A DNA stretch of 64,000 nucleotides, taken from positions 20,287,501 through 20,351,500 of the forward strand of contig NC_065886.2 of assembly GCF_932274485.2 (NCBI RefSeq), in the 5' to 3' direction. This document shows positions 1 to 12,020 of the stretch, piece by piece. The DNA comes from Patella vulgata. Lineage: Eukaryota > Mollusca > Gastropoda > Patellidae. Position numbers and translations under genes: made by a program. Each line of letters starts with the position of its first letter. The first letter of the stretch is position 1. A model generated the notes under the pieces. That model was not told the DNA's origin. It searched no databases and saw nothing but the letters and a program-made list of their open reading frames with translations.

Positions 1-590
1 AGAACCTTGATCTAGCGGAAGACGAAGAGCAGTGTGATATCTTGGTTTGTTTTGTTAGACTAAAATACATATGGTGTCCATATTTGACTCACTAGATAGT
101 CTGTATAATAACATATTATTATGTACATTGATCTATATGGAAAACATATAGGCTACACCTATGTACAAAACACAGCCTGTAGTTACTTCGTAGTTTGTAT
201 TCGTGCTGTCGGGACATAACCAGGTACACGTTTATCTTTGTGGGTAAAATTTATTTGTTTTTTTAAAAATTTTTGATACTAATCTTATTCGAGAATAGCT
301 GTTTAGAATTATAATTACTACTTTAGTAAAATTATTTACAAGGAATCGGTATTCCAGTGTTAATATTCATAAATGTGAAATTTGACATAAGCTATCGCAT
401 AAAACGTCGAATCTGTAAAAATAAAAATAATGTGTGATGTACATTCATATTTATTAACACACTTTAATTTGTAATGTATTTCTATTCTATGTATAGCTAG
501 CCATTTTGCTATGTACGTGTATGTTTCTCTTGATAAGTGGTTTTCCAACATTGTTTCTACGATAACGGTCAAGCATTATATTTTATACAT
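1..590. other. no gene recognised
   Basis: AT-rich sequence with only short open frames and no protein motif. I see no RNA gene and no clear repeat. Confidence 0.5.
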
Positions 591-885
591 TCCCCCGTTT
601 TTCGAAGAAAGCAGTGGAGTATCAAAATGGTTCGTCCGTCTGTCTGTGAATGCCATATCTAAATTCGATGCTCAGCATTTCTGAGTTTGTCGGTTCTAAA
701 TGATTGAGCTAGCGAAAGAAACTTGGTATACTTTCATTACATCAGTACCTTGAAGAAGTTCGATAATGGGCATTTTTTCTTTAGTTAAGCATAGTGGTAG
801 GTGCTTTGATTGGCCAATGCCTTACAGAAAAATAAATGAGCAAGTAATTAATGAAGTTCGTCTATTTATTTCAAAATTGAACCTG
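591..885 (+). mobile_element. family D tandem-core element, fragment
   Basis: The segment opens with a CCCCCG stretch, a short gap and AGAAAGCAG, then a short GTCC/GTCTG run. It continues with the family D monomer phrases 'TTTCATTACATCAGTACCTTGA' in part and 'AAGTTCGATAATGGGCATTTT' in part, which recur at 13436-14207, 17500-17925 and 55076-55535. The usual 3' end (CGGGGGACATCAGCCTCAC, seen near 17900) is missing, so the copy is truncated. No protein is encoded. Confidence 0.6.
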
Positions 886-1340
886 GGAACAACAAATTGA
901 CTATTATTATAAACTTAGACTTGCGCAATGATTTTATTTTAAATATTTGCTATGTTTATTTGTATACCTTATGGAATTGAGAACTGTATTATAGTTATTG
1001 TCCTTGGAAACGTCGAAAGTCGCCCTTCAATATGCCGATGATTAAGAAATGTTCTATTTGTAATAATGTACTATTTAATCCACACAGTATGATCATATAT
1101 CTACAGGGCCGTATGTTCTAAACTTAGTTTACACCGGCGATTTTTTATTTAAATTTGAGTGAAATGTATCCCATTACTTTGTAAATCGACCGTTTATTTG
1201 AATTTAGCCATTTGAAACGCGTTCAGTAACACTATAATGTATTATTTTAAACTTGCGTCTAATACTTCTTAACGAAATCTCACTATTGTAATAGCAGTGT
1301 GTATTGGTTAACACGTCAAAAGACGTGTTAATGTTTAACA

Positions 1341-2067
1341 ATGTGGTCGTATATTGTCGACTCCCACATCCGTCCGGCGGCCGGTGAGCCGGCGTCCACA
1401 ATTGCTTGTGTGGACGCTCTAGACGATAAAGTTAATATCCGGTTGACTTTAAATCCAAACACAGTGTTTAAGGTCATGAGACGAAGAATCCTATTGATTT
1501 TCAACTATTTCCGACAAGCACTTCCAGTGTTATGGCCCTTGGCCTATTTAAAAAATCTTGTAGAAGCTCTAGAGTCTAACATTAATATCCGATTGACTTT
1601 AAATTTATACACAGTGTTTAAGGTCATAAGACGAAGAAAACTATCCGATTGACACAGTGTTTAAGGTCATGAGACGAAGAAGCCTATTGATTCTCAAAGA
1701 TTTCCAGAGTGTTTAGGGTCATGAAATGAAGAATCCTATTGTTTAAGGTCAAAAGACGAAGAAGACTGTTGATTTTTAACGATTTCCGATAATTACTGCC
1801 ATAGTTATGGCCCTTGATCACTTTAAAAAATCTTGTGGACGCTTTAGAGGCTAAAGTTAATATCCGATTGCCTTATATTAAATACAGTGTTTAAGGCTCA
1901 TAAGACGAAATATCCTATCAATTCAAATGATTATGGAAATTGATATTAAATGTTTTGTATGCTAAATGTGAGAATTGGGCAAAATTAGAAATCAAATGGG
2001 TTGTTACTCACTTGTTGACGACTTAGCTGCTGTGGGTGTATGTTTCTTTGCCTGGCAACCTATCTTT
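1341..2067 (+). mobile_element. family A tandem-core element, degenerate copy
   Basis: It starts at the family A 5' block (ATGTGGTCGTATATTGTCG), followed by a CCGTCC-type run, several degenerate copies of the 150-bp family A monomer (CAGTGTTTAAGGTCATGAGA, TTATGGCCCTTG, GTGGACGCTCTAGA) and the 3' block. The 3' block has GCTGTGGGTGTATG followed by the hairpin region TGCCTGGCAACC. The left hairpin arm is missing. The long open frame on the plus strand inside it is repeat sequence, not a gene. Confidence 0.75.
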
Positions 2068-2784
2068 ACAAATTTGGAAGATACATGTATATTTATGAAA
2101 GTTTGGTTATTTTTCGTTTCAGACTAGAATAACATTCCAGTACCCATGAACCAAGATTACGTACATATCATCGATTATTAAGCAGCAGAAACTTCACATA
2201 TTCCAAACTAGTTAATAAATTAATAAGGTTTGTAGGCGTATTATACATTTTCAAAACCCCGCCAATATTATTCATTCTAATGCATCTTGCTTTTTATTTG
2301 GGTTATATGAAGTATTCAGTGTACTTTCTAAGCAGGGCCTTTTCTAAAATTCATCCGTTTAACTTTCTGACCAAACGTGAACAGCTAGTGTAAACTAAAC
2401 ATATAAAGATATCTATGATAGATGGTATAGTGTGCATAATGATCAGCTAATCCGACAGTCGGGCAAAATGTTAACATTTTAAACCCAGCATTAACTTAGA
2501 ACTCTTTATATTTTTTAAACTCCGCCGACTTGGCAAATAAACTCGAGCAATATTATTTGGGCTATCAGACTTTTTTTTTGGACAAATCTGATGATCCTAA
2601 AATCTTAGCCTAATGGTTAACTGTCAAATAATCGATATTATAAAATCGAACATTAGTCAACTGGTGCACATATAGAACTTGTATAAGAACACCAAGATCA
2701 TTTAACTCTAGTCAGTATAGCCAAACTTATTCTATTTTTGTAAATACAAGAATAGTAATTCAGAGTTGAGTTTATATAAGCAAG
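2068..2784. other. no gene recognised
   Basis: AT-rich unique-looking DNA between a family A element and a SINE. No coding signal. Confidence 0.45.
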
Positions 2785-3156
2785 TTTCATTCGCTCGTTA
2801 GCCTGGAGGTCGGGTGTTCGATCCCTGCATTGGCCGAGAAAGTTCATTCCGATTTTCCGGCGTGGTTCCCCCTTGTCAGGGATGCAGGACGGAGGGCCTG
2901 ACAAGGACAGCTGTCTAGTCATTCGGATGAGACGAAAAACCGAGGTCCCGTGTACACATTGGCGTGCACGTAAAAGATCCCTTGACAGTTGGAATTCGAT
3001 ATAAGAGTAGGCCGTAGTGCCGCTGTCCGGGCAAAATTTCCCTCATAGCACACTGTATGGCGTATGCCCGTCTTCATTAGCCCAGTTCGGAGCAAAACAG
3101 TAGGACGTTAAACCCCATTTCATTTCATTTCATTTCATTTCATTTCATTCGCTCGT
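2785..3156 (+). mobile_element. tRNA-derived SINE, 5'-truncated, with 14-bp TSD
   Basis: The body (2799-3142) is collinear with the full-length SINE at 58631-59005, from GCCTGGAGGTCGGGTGTTCG (end of the tRNA-like head, containing the B box) to the (CATTT)n tail. The first part of the tRNA-like head, with the A box, is absent. The flanks repeat TTTCATTCGCTCGT at 2785-2798 and 3143-3156. The first bases of the right copy could belong to the tail, but TTCGCTCGT cannot. A target-site duplication around a 5'-truncated body is the mark of LINE-driven target-primed insertion. Confidence 0.85.
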
Positions 3157-4276
3157 CTATCATAATTTCACTCAATCATGACAGGTGCATTAAATAAATT
3201 GTTTCTTGTAGAAGCCTAGATCGTAAACTAAATGACAGTTTAAGTTGATTCATTCATCGGGTATAAAGTTCAGCTGACATTTCTTTTAATTCCAATACCT
3301 AGATAATACAGGAATGTGCACACAGAATGTATACACCCTTGTGACTATTATTATTGCAGAAGAGGTTAACCTGGTATTTTACTAGTGTTCTTGTGCTGCC
3401 GTTAACCATTTAGTTTGTATCTTATCTTACGTTAATTTGTTTGGAATTTATAAATTGTCACAGAGTAAATATTTGTCCACATTGCTCTTGATAAGATATA
3501 TTGTTACTTTCAATCGTTTTGTTTCTTTTCGTTATAAGATAAACGCGTTAAACAATTTATCATCAGATTAGACGAGTAAAACCCTCTGCATAGGTCGTAT
3601 CTATGTCAATAAATCAAATATTGATGTTCTGAAGTAGATTATGAGAGTGTGACACTAATTAATCACTTGAATAAGAATTGTTTTGTTTATTGCCAAGTTA
3701 CGAGTAGCTATTTCTTACGTTTACTTAGTTATACTATCGATTGTCGTGGCGAGTTGAAGCCTCTTGTAATAATATTTCAATTGACTGAAGTCCTGAATGC
3801 ATACTTGTTATTCACCCGGCGACATATGGGCTGTCTATTTATAGACCAAAATTCGAAATTTTAAAATCTGTGTTTGTCACGTAGGAGATGTTGCAGGAAT
3901 AACACTTGTATTATCAGTCTATTTGGTACAACTCGAATGATTAAGTTGCAAAGTTAGTGAAATCTTATTGCATCCCTTTCGCATAACAAGCGAAGGTCTG
4001 GGAAGACTTTTCGGCTCTTTAGTTTTGGTATGCAAAATACAAGGTACACATCTATTGTATATTTAGACTTGGGGTTAAAGAGTTATAAAATTTGCTCAAC
4101 TTCCAAACTTGATATGTTTAATAATTACAAGTTGTGCCTCCACGAATTGAAGTTAATTGATTTTTGATGAATGTGATCATTACTGGCAGAGTTATGGCCC
4201 TTGATCAATAACTTGAAGATCATCGTTGGTAAGGTACAACGTAATCAATAATCGATCACTAATCGATAAGAACTTA
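3157..4276. other. no gene recognised
   Basis: AT-rich DNA with short frames only. The frame at 3649-3864 shows no family motif and I do not call it. Confidence 0.45.
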
Positions 4277-4614
4277 GAATGGAATGGGGTGGAGTTTAAC
4301 GTCTCGTCAGCACAATGCATGAACTTCTTTATGGGGATTAACGTCTTATCGAGATAATAAAGACTTATACACGCCATGCAGCGAGTTTTGCTCGGACAGC
4401 TGCACCAATACCAACTTTTATTTCGATTTAGAACTCTCGCTGGGCCTCGGTGTTTCGCCCCAACGCCCTTCCCTGTCAAGCCCTCCGTCCTGCATCACTG
4501 TCAAGGGGAACTAATCGGGTAAATCCCGTGGAACTTTCTCGACCCAAACCAGGATCAAACCCGGAAAAATCTGATTAGTGAACAAGCGCCATACTCACTG
4601 AGCTGCCGTGAGGA
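4277..4614 (-). mobile_element. tRNA-derived SINE, diverged, minus strand
   Basis: Read on the minus strand it begins with a tRNA-like head (GGCAGCTCAGTGAGTATGGC as A box region, GGGTTTGATCCTGG as B box region). It continues with the SINE body phrase GTCGAGAAAGTTC, then GTGATGCAGGACGGAGGG, and ends in ACGTTAAACTCCACCCCATT. The same order is seen in the SINE at 58631-59005. Divergence is high and no TSD is visible. Sequence to about 4770 has another weak tRNA-like stretch on the same strand. Confidence 0.7.
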
Positions 4615-4779
4615 CAATCTTCGATTCAAGAGGAGAATGTTATCGGGTCAGTGACCTTTTTGATTTCCAACTTCATGCGTGCTAGCGAACAACCGGACAC
4701 ACTTTCTTAGGGTTCTTCTTGGTCCACGCTGGGAGTTGAACTACTAGACCACAACGACACCGGAGGCCAAGGAGATGAC

Positions 4780-6190
4780 TAAATTCAAATCTTTTATACA
4801 TGTATACCATTTTAAGTCGAACGGGTATTTTCTTTGTAACGGTTATTAAGTTTTTTGTGTGTGTTCATTGTCATTGAAGCTAGTACCAAAATCTAGCTGT
4901 TTCAAAATTTTTGTACCAGTTGGAATCGGATGTCTTAACCTAACAAATGTTTAAAATGTATGTTAAATGATTTATATAAAAGAGACCACCAGTATTGTAG
5001 AAACCAAAATACCCAGTGAGAATTATGAAAGTCAGTATTTCCGTCATCTGTTTATCATCTGGTCATGTACAACTTTGATATTTGCAGATGTATTTCTTAT
5101 AGAGTAACTTTCATTTCTACTTGAACCTCATTTTTTTAGTTTGAAAAAAAACAACAAAACAAACAAGACAATCCAAAATATTCTTCTAAATGGATACCTC
5201 ATTGGAAGAACTATGTTTTCGTATAAATATAAGTAACTATATATGGACCCCGAACAATTTGACTCACAATTCTATTTTTTATTTAATTTAAAAGAAACAG
5301 TTCTTCGAATTGGTTGCTCAAATGTTTTGTCGCATTAAAGAATATCTATAATCTTAAAGATAGTTCTTTGAATTTGGACATCGACCAATTTGAGAAATCT
5401 TAAATTTCCTGTTACAACATATCCTCCACCATCACTTTTTATTAATTCAAATACCTAGAATATACAGATGACCGATAATTATATCTTTAATCTATAGGAT
5501 TTGCATAACACCGGCTATTTCTGTTAATCTTCTGTTTCATATTTGAGCCCCAACAGTCACCTAGTTCTAGACATTATATAGATCAATATGCACATGTTAC
5601 ACACATGGAGAAGGAAATTGGTACAAGGAAATGAACAGACATACAAGAATATGGAGTAAATTGTAAATTATGGGTTTTATATTTTTGTATTCATCATTTG
5701 TAGTAATATGAGTAAAGGTCTTCTGATGTAGAACACGTGGTTGTCATTACATGAGTACCTGTCTGACTCCTGGTTCCTCATCTAACTCTTATTTTGCGAG
5801 GTGGTATATCACCTACTAAAACAGTTTGTTGAAAAACACGGAGATTTGAAATGTATGGCAAAAAGTGGCCAAATATCATACTTAATCAAAGTGTTGACAA
5901 AACATGGTAGCTATATAATTGTTTACTATTGACCAGTTGTAGTTAACAGAAGACTAACCATGTTGAGTTGTATTATGCCAAACTATGTTGTTGTTAGTTA
6001 GTTGTATTTTACGTCCGCTTCCACCGAGGTGATATCGCAGACAATAACATGTTATGTATACAAGGTGCAATAATTTACAATGTGATTAGTGACAAAGAGG
6101 ATAATTAGGTTTTTATATATATGAACAGAAGACAATAGATAACAGCAAGAGACATGTGATAGCAGGTGCAAAGAATAAAGAGTTTTATTG
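4780..6190. other. no gene recognised
   Basis: AT-rich, mostly non-repetitive sequence. I find no exon-like, RNA or transposon signal in it. Confidence 0.45.
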
Positions 6191-6191
6191 G

Positions 6192-6411
6192 TAGTGTAGG
6201 GCGGTTTACGCTTCCTTCTAGAGGACATTTTTACGTTTCGCCCTACTGTTAATTGATTAATTTTATTATTTTATGTATCTGGTCATGCCTATATTTATTA
6301 TTAGTGTAGGGCGGTTTACGCTTCCTTCTAGAGGACATTTTTACGTTCCGCCCTACTGTTTAATTGATTAATTTTATTATTTTATATATTTGGTCATCCC
6401 TATATTCTCAA
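6192..6411 (-). repeat. tandemly duplicated 3' end of a LINE (2 x 110 bp)
   Basis: The unit starts TAGTGTAGGGCGGTTTACG at 6192 and again at 6302, giving a 110-bp period with only a few differences. On the minus strand each copy carries the last codons of the adjacent LINE frame (Gly-Met-Thr-Lys/Arg-Tyr-Ile-Lys), a stop, and the 3' untranslated region ending in the inverse of GGGCGG. The tail of the LINE was therefore duplicated head to tail together with its final codons. Confidence 0.85.
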
Positions 6412-7369
6412 TAAAATCCCAGACAAGTTGTGATGTCCAGTATCTATCGTCAGGTTGTGGAGAAAGGAGAGATTTGAGACAGAGAGTTTTTCCCCTCTCT
6501 GCTAGATTCTTAATTACGGATTGACGTTCTTTGTTTAATTGATTACAGTTGATTAGCAGGTGTGACGTGGTCGCAATTTGTCCACATGGGCATTTAATTG
6601 GTGTAAAGGTGAAGTCTTTTATTACGTTTATCGTTTTAAGCCTCGTGATGAGTTGGCATATTTTAATTGAGGGTTGATTGACGTAAACCTTGTCTACAAG
6701 ATTGCTATCAATTTGATAGCGATGAGTATTCTCTTGTTTTAGAAGGGTTTTCCATGCATTTTTAATTTTATCTTTAGCTATGCTTGTGAATTCCTGACTG
6801 CTGTATTCTAAATTTTCTATATCATTTAGTGGCAACCCTTCCTTGGCTAGCTTGTCAGCTTGTTCATTGCCGAAAATATTGATGTGGGAGGGGATCCATG
6901 CAAGGACTACCTCTCTTCCGTTATTCTTGATTATTTGATTGATATCCCTAATTTGGTGGATTATGCCCTGTCTGCTTTTGGAATAATCTGATTCGATGGA
7001 TTTGATACTACTTAGGGAGTCTGATAGGATAACGACTTTTTGGTGTGTTTGAGTGGCTAGCCATTCTATTGCAGTTTTAATGGCCATCAGTTCTGCGGTG
7101 TACACAGAACAATGTTCTGGTATCCTTTTCCTGATGTTTAGCTTTGCTTTAGGTATGAAAATGCCGTACCCTGTTAATCCCTGTGTATTATTTTTCGATC
7201 CATCTGTATAGATTTTGAGATAGTCTGCCCATTTGGTGTCTATTAGTTCTAATGCTAGTGCTCTAGCCTCTATGGGATTAGCGTGTTTGTTTGTAACGTT
7301 AATTAGGTGCGTGTTGATGATTGGATCGTAATGCCAAACTAATTTGTGGATCCCTTTTATAGAGCTTCA
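6377..7369 (-). pseudogene. LINE ORF2 C-terminus with RNase H domain, 5'-truncated
   Basis: The frame is open on the minus strand from about 7369, where an in-frame TGA bounds it upstream, to 6377. It encodes an RNase H domain with the four acidic residues in context: IYTDGSK (first Asp, about 7200), YTAELMAIKTA (Glu), ILSDSLSSIKS (Asp), and WIPSHINIFGNEQADKLAKEG (His and last Asp). A Cys/His stretch follows (KCPCG, then HLLINC), typical of the C-terminus of non-LTR retrotransposon ORF2 proteins that carry RNase H, as in the I/Jockey-type lineages. Endonuclease and reverse transcriptase are absent, so the copy is 5'-truncated. The preserved frame suggests a fairly young insertion. The exact clade is not determined. 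Confidence 0.85.
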
Positions 7370-7384
7370 GGCTAAATTATTCGA

Positions 7385-8060
7385 AATAACCAGGTTTAGC
7401 TGTTTATGGATTATGGGTGTTCACATGTGATACGTGTCAGTAGTTGTCAATAAAAGTTATAGAATAATGAATGCTTAAAAATTGATTTATTGCCTACCAT
7501 AATTCATTGCTCAAAATATACAAACAATTTATGCACATATTCTCATTTTTAATTTGCCATTTGGACTACGAATTCTTAGGAAATTATGTATACCGATTTG
7601 TATAAACAAACAAATTGGATTTATCATGACGTAGAAGGCTAACATATGGGACCTTGTATTTATAATAGAAGACAGCAGAAGAACACAGTTGGGTTATTGT
7701 CCGGTTAGTATAGAGATACATTTATATAGGAAACTTACTACAGGAAGTTAAAGCAATATTTCAAGTGATGTGTCTGCAATATGCATCCATATTTACAAAC
7801 ACACATCAGTGTTTCTTTTGTATGCTGAGAAGTGGTGATCGGCGCGGCATCACAAGACACTAGTTCACATTAATATTCTGATATACACAAAGAAGTGAAA
7901 TCAACGATCCCTACGTCTTGGGTGTATTATCATAAAACAAGAAAGGTATGAGATTTTTGGTCAGAGTTTATTTAAGGTTACAGAAATAGAAAATGTCTAA
8001 TTTTAATGACTGTGTGATGTGTGAACTTTGAAATGATGAAATCGGTAGCAATATGTAATA
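7385..8060. other. no gene recognised
   Basis: AT-rich DNA without coding, RNA or transposon motif. Confidence 0.45.
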
Positions 8061-8545
8061 TTAAAGATACATTAGGTAAGAGCTAAATATGACTAATCTT
8101 ATAGAAATGATTAATTAGAGCTTTTTTTACGTAATAAGCCCAAAATCAACTCTGTAGACCCTCGGATGACCTGGATACAGCTTGGATTTAAACAGTCGTC
8201 CATATTTAATACATCAGGCTTACCAATTTAACCTTTACCGTTAATCACTGACGTCACTACCGGTGATTTCCGATGAAGGGCTTGATAATGGAGGGTATCG
8301 TAGGCATTGAGAATGTTACTTAATAATCGAGAATATGTTGGCGGACTTATCGTCTGCCAATCAAACGATCGGAAATTCTCGGAGACGGTGTGGAGAGAGT
8401 TGATGCCTATTTCTAGTCCAAACTTCCAACAGTGATAACTTCGTTCAGAATAAAGTAATTTGACTGAAATTTTATCATCTATTTTTGAATTGTTATATCA
8501 AGAATCGCCAACTCGTTATTAAAATCTTAACTAATGTATCTTTAA
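8061..8545 (+). mobile_element. MITE family M2, TTAA-flanked, with 15-bp TIRs
   Basis: The left end reads TTAAAGATACATTAG (8061-8075) and the right end CTAATGTATCTTTAA (8531-8545). They are perfect inverse complements, and the outer TTAA at each side fits a TTAA target-site duplication. The interior has no open frame. Related interiors occur at 19990-20236 (same orientation, right end kept) and 23965-24175 (opposite orientation). TTAA is the target of piggyBac and Kolobok elements, and I cannot decide between them for M2. Confidence 0.8.
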
Positions 8546-8911
8546 TTCAAACTGACAGAACCGCTTTAGATTAGGCCAACTATAGAACAGAACTTCATTT
8601 CTTTTATTGTCAGTTTTTATCTATGGACATAATATTTTTTCCGAAGAATATTTTTTTTATCTCGAGAAGACAAATCAATAGGTTAATTTAAAATAAATCT
8701 ACACTTTATTTATTTTTTCTTCACAAAAAAGGTTGAGCCGTGTAACTTTATTTCGATTTGAACAATGTATGCAATGTTATATTTTATTTATTACTTGGTT
8801 ATTATACTTTGCAGTCTCAATATCTGAAACTAAATTCATTTACATTCACCAATTTGCGCTTTATATTCATAAAGTGAAGAAGTCGGAAATGGATTTATAA
8901 ACGCACACCTT

Positions 8912-9075
8912 GAAATGTGGTCGTATATTGTCGACACCCTGTCCCTCTGTCTGTACGTGGACGCTCTAGAGATTACAGTTAACATCTGATTGACGTGATA
9001 TTTATAAACAGCGATTTTTGATAATTACTGTTGGAGTTATGGTCCTCGATCAGTTAGAAAAATATTATGGACACT
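8912..9075 (+). mobile_element. family A tandem-core element, fragment
   Basis: It contains the 5' block AATGTGGTCGTATATTGTCG, a CTGTCTGTC run and about one 150-bp monomer (GTGGACGCTCTAGAG, GATAATTACTG, GAGTTATGG). The array and the 3' block are missing. Confidence 0.65.
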
Positions 9076-9376
9076 AACGTTATGACTTTGGTACTATGGG
9101 TTATGTAGATATATTAAGTAGAATCCAAAATTAAAATGATAGGTTCGATTGAATTCTCTTCAATAAGACACACACTTAGATTTCATAAAGAAAAATGCAG
9201 TGAACCCTAAATCAACGAAACTTCCCCCGCACCGCCTGTCATTTGTATACGCCCACAAGGAAATGTGGACGTACATTGCTGTCGCCCCCGTCCGTCCGTC
9301 CGTCAGTCGTCCACAATTTCTTGTGAACGCTCTAACGCCAAAAGTTATCATCCGATTGTTTTAAAATTGATATATA

Positions 9377-10878
9377 CTCTTCAAAAAAGTAGCCGATATT
9401 CAAATACAAATACCTTTGCAGGTTATGATATGATAAATAGTCATGCACACTTTACATGCTTTGATAGTATGTTCACAGATGAAGAACTTATCGCCCCAAC
9501 AGAACCACTGAGCTACACATGCGACACGCAATAGCGCCATACACGTGGGAGGGGTTCGTTGTCAAATTTGACACTTCAAGGAAGGGTTGATGAAAACTGC
9601 CACGTGCTGGTTTATCCTATTCATGCATGTTTGCTTTCCTGTCGGTTCTTGCATAAGATTTACTGTTTAGCGTATCTTTGCTTTAGTGTTTTACTTTTAA
9701 TTTGCAATGAGACGGCTTCAACATGATGAATGTCTACGTGCTATTGGCATGCTTTAAATGGGTTCTACACAGCGAGCGGTAGCCAACTTGCTTAATGTGT
9801 CGCAGTCTGTGATCACCAGACCCGTGGAACCGGTACCAACAAACACCCAATGCTGATGATAGACCTCGTTCAGGTCGTCCTAGAACCACTACACAAGCCC
9901 AGGATCGATACATTCGTACACAGGTTCTGCGAAATCGAGGACAAACGGCCAATCAGCTTTCTGTAAACTTGTACCAAGTTACAGGAATTCGAATTACACC
10001 CCAAACGATTAGAAATCGGCTACATGCAGCCCGTTTGCATGCGTGAAAATCGCGTGTTGTGCCTCCATTAACTCGCCAGCACATGGCAAACAGGCGTCAA
10101 TGGTGTAGGCAGCGTAGAAATTGGGGTAATCGTCGATGGGCGCGTGTAATGTTCTCAGATGAGTCCAGATTTACTCTGGATTTCACCGATAGGCGTGCTC
10201 GCGTTTGGAGGCGTGTAAATAAGCGTCATGCTAATTTTAACGTCAGACAGCATGCCAGATTCGGACGTGGGTCTGTTATGGTGTGGGGAGGAATCACTAT
10301 TGCATATTATTGAAGGAAGGGTCACTGGTATGTACTACCGTGACCACATCCTGGCACCGATAGTTCTGCCCTTTGCTCAACGTGCAGGTCGACATTTCAT
10401 CTTTCAAGATGATAATGCCCGTGCCCACCGCGCTCGTGTCGTGAATGACTACCTCCAGCGTTACCATGTTGTCCATATGCCTTGGCCAGCCATGAGTCCT
10501 GACCTTTCGCCTATAGAGCATGTCTGCAAGAATTGGCCGTGGCACTGCAAGAGGAGTGGGTCAGATTGCCCCAAATCGTGATTGGACGGTTGATTAGGAG
10601 CATGCCACGACGAATTGCTGAATGTCTGAGGATTAGTGGAGCAATTACTTATTATTAAGACAAAAATCAAAAAAGTCCATTTTCACTGTTGACAGTGTAT
10701 CTCTTTGCGAGTGAAATGGGGCCGTCAGATAAGCCGCCCATATGAACTGTTTATGTTCATGTGTAGGCAATTGGCCTGTTAGTAACATTCACTGGTTACC
10801 TCTAATAAAATCAACAGTGCACTTCCGCAGTTTTGTAATGTTTCTGAATATCCCCTACTTTTTTTTGATTTTGAAGAG
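9377..10878 (+). mobile_element. Tc1-like DNA transposon with TIRs and TA target
   Basis: The left TIR starts CTCTTCAAAAAAGTAG. The right TIR read inverted starts CTCTTCAAAATC and then AAAAGTAGGGGATATT. TA lies at both outer borders, the usual Tc1/mariner target duplication. The TIR core AAAGTAGGGGATATT is shared with the element at about 35456-36975, so the two are one family. It carries a decayed transposase and sits inside a family C element, so it is younger than that element. Confidence 0.88.
9707..10658 (+). pseudogene. Tc1-like transposase, decayed (DD34E)
   Basis: The ATG at 9707 opens MRRLQHDECLRAIGML followed by an in-frame TAA. The next codons (GSTQRAVANLLNVSQSVI) still match the helix-turn-helix region of the sister copy at 35674-36682. 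Later frames hold the catalytic domain: VMFSDESRFT (first Asp), GRGSVMVWGG, FQDDNARAHRARV (second Asp) and SPDLSPIEHVC (Glu). There are 34 residues between the second Asp and the Glu, the DD34E spacing of Tc1. At least one stop and more than one frame change separate these parts, so no active enzyme is made from this copy. Confidence 0.88.
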
Positions 10879-11934
10879 TACGTGTATATGTTGTTTACAT
10901 TAGTGAGATGAAGAATCCTATTTAATTTTCAATAAATTATGTTAATTATTTCTAGAGTTATGGCCCTTGTTTCACTTTGTTGCACCTTGTGAACGGTCTA
11001 ACATCAAAAATTATCTGCCGATATGTATGAAATTTATATGCGTCATTTAGATTAGTCAAAAGACGAATCCTATTGAATTACAGCACTTTCCGTTAATCAC
11101 ACCTAGAGTTATGGCCCTTGTTTCACTTTGTTGAAGCCTATTAATTTCAGCAATTTCCGTTTATTACATCTAGAGTTATGGCCCTTGTTTCGCTTTGTTG
11201 AACCTTGTGAACGCTCTAACGCCAAAAGTTATCATCCGATCTGTATGAAATTTATATGCATCATTTAGATAAGTGTAACCACGAACCCTTTTGAATGTCA
11301 GCAATTTACAATAATTACTTCTACTTCTAGAGATAGGCCCTTGTTTCACCTTGTTCAACCTTGCTAATGCTCGATTGATGATAGTTCATCCGATATGTAT
11401 GAAATTTATATGCATAAATTTGTGAAACGGGGGTCTATTGAATTTCAGCTATTTCCGTCAATTATTTCTAGAGTTATGGCCATTGTTTTACTTTGTGAAC
11501 CTTGTGAACGTTCGAATGATAAAAGTTATCATCCGATCTGTATGAATTATTTAAATTAGTGAAACGAAAAACCCTGTCACATTTCATAATTTTTCTGTAA
11601 ATTACTTCCAGAGTTAAGACCCTTGTTTCAGTTTGTAGAACATTGTGAACCCTCAAACAACAAAAATATAATCTGATATGTATGAAATTGTCTTGTAAAT
11701 GCCCCCAATTACCTACAAAAGAATAAATATGCGACAACCCTTGTCGGCTGCCCGGCGATTTAGCTGCTGTGGGCGTATGTTTCGTTGCCTGATAACCCAT
11801 CTTTACTTCAATTTAGATTAAAACGATAAATGACACAATTGTATGCAACAGTATTGAATATTATATCTTGTCGCTCCTCACATGAACAGTAGAGTATTGA
11901 ACAGTATCGATCATTATGTTGAAATTGTGATGTG

Positions 11935-12020
11935 GCCACATCAGGGATCGAACACGGAACCTCCAGTTTAGCGAGACAATGTCTTACTCACTGAGCCATC
12001 CTGGCCGCTTGTTGTAGCCC
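11935..12020 (-). mobile_element. tRNA-like SINE head, minus strand
   Basis: On the minus strand: AGGATGGCTCAGTGAGTAAG (A box region) and GGTTCCGTGTTCGATCCCTG (B box), spaced as in a tRNA. An intact acceptor stem is not apparent, and the sequence resembles the heads of the other SINEs here rather than a functional tRNA gene. Confidence 0.65.

Larger units (their letters stand above)
9246..11804 (+). mobile_element. family C tandem-core element, split by a Tc1-like insertion
   Basis: The 5' block is TATACGCCCACAAGGAAATG followed by TGGACGTA, which forms a hairpin, then an eight-unit CCGT/CGTC run. The array of family C monomers (about 148 bp) carries CGCTCTAACGCCAAAAGTTA, GTATGAAATTTATATGCAT and GAGTTATGGCCCTTGTTTCA. 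The 3' block is GCTGTGGGCGTATG followed by TTGCCTGATAACCC. A Tc1-like transposon occupies 9377-10878 inside the first monomer. The uninterrupted version of the site is present in the family C copy near 20875. There is no coding capacity of its own. Confidence 0.8.
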
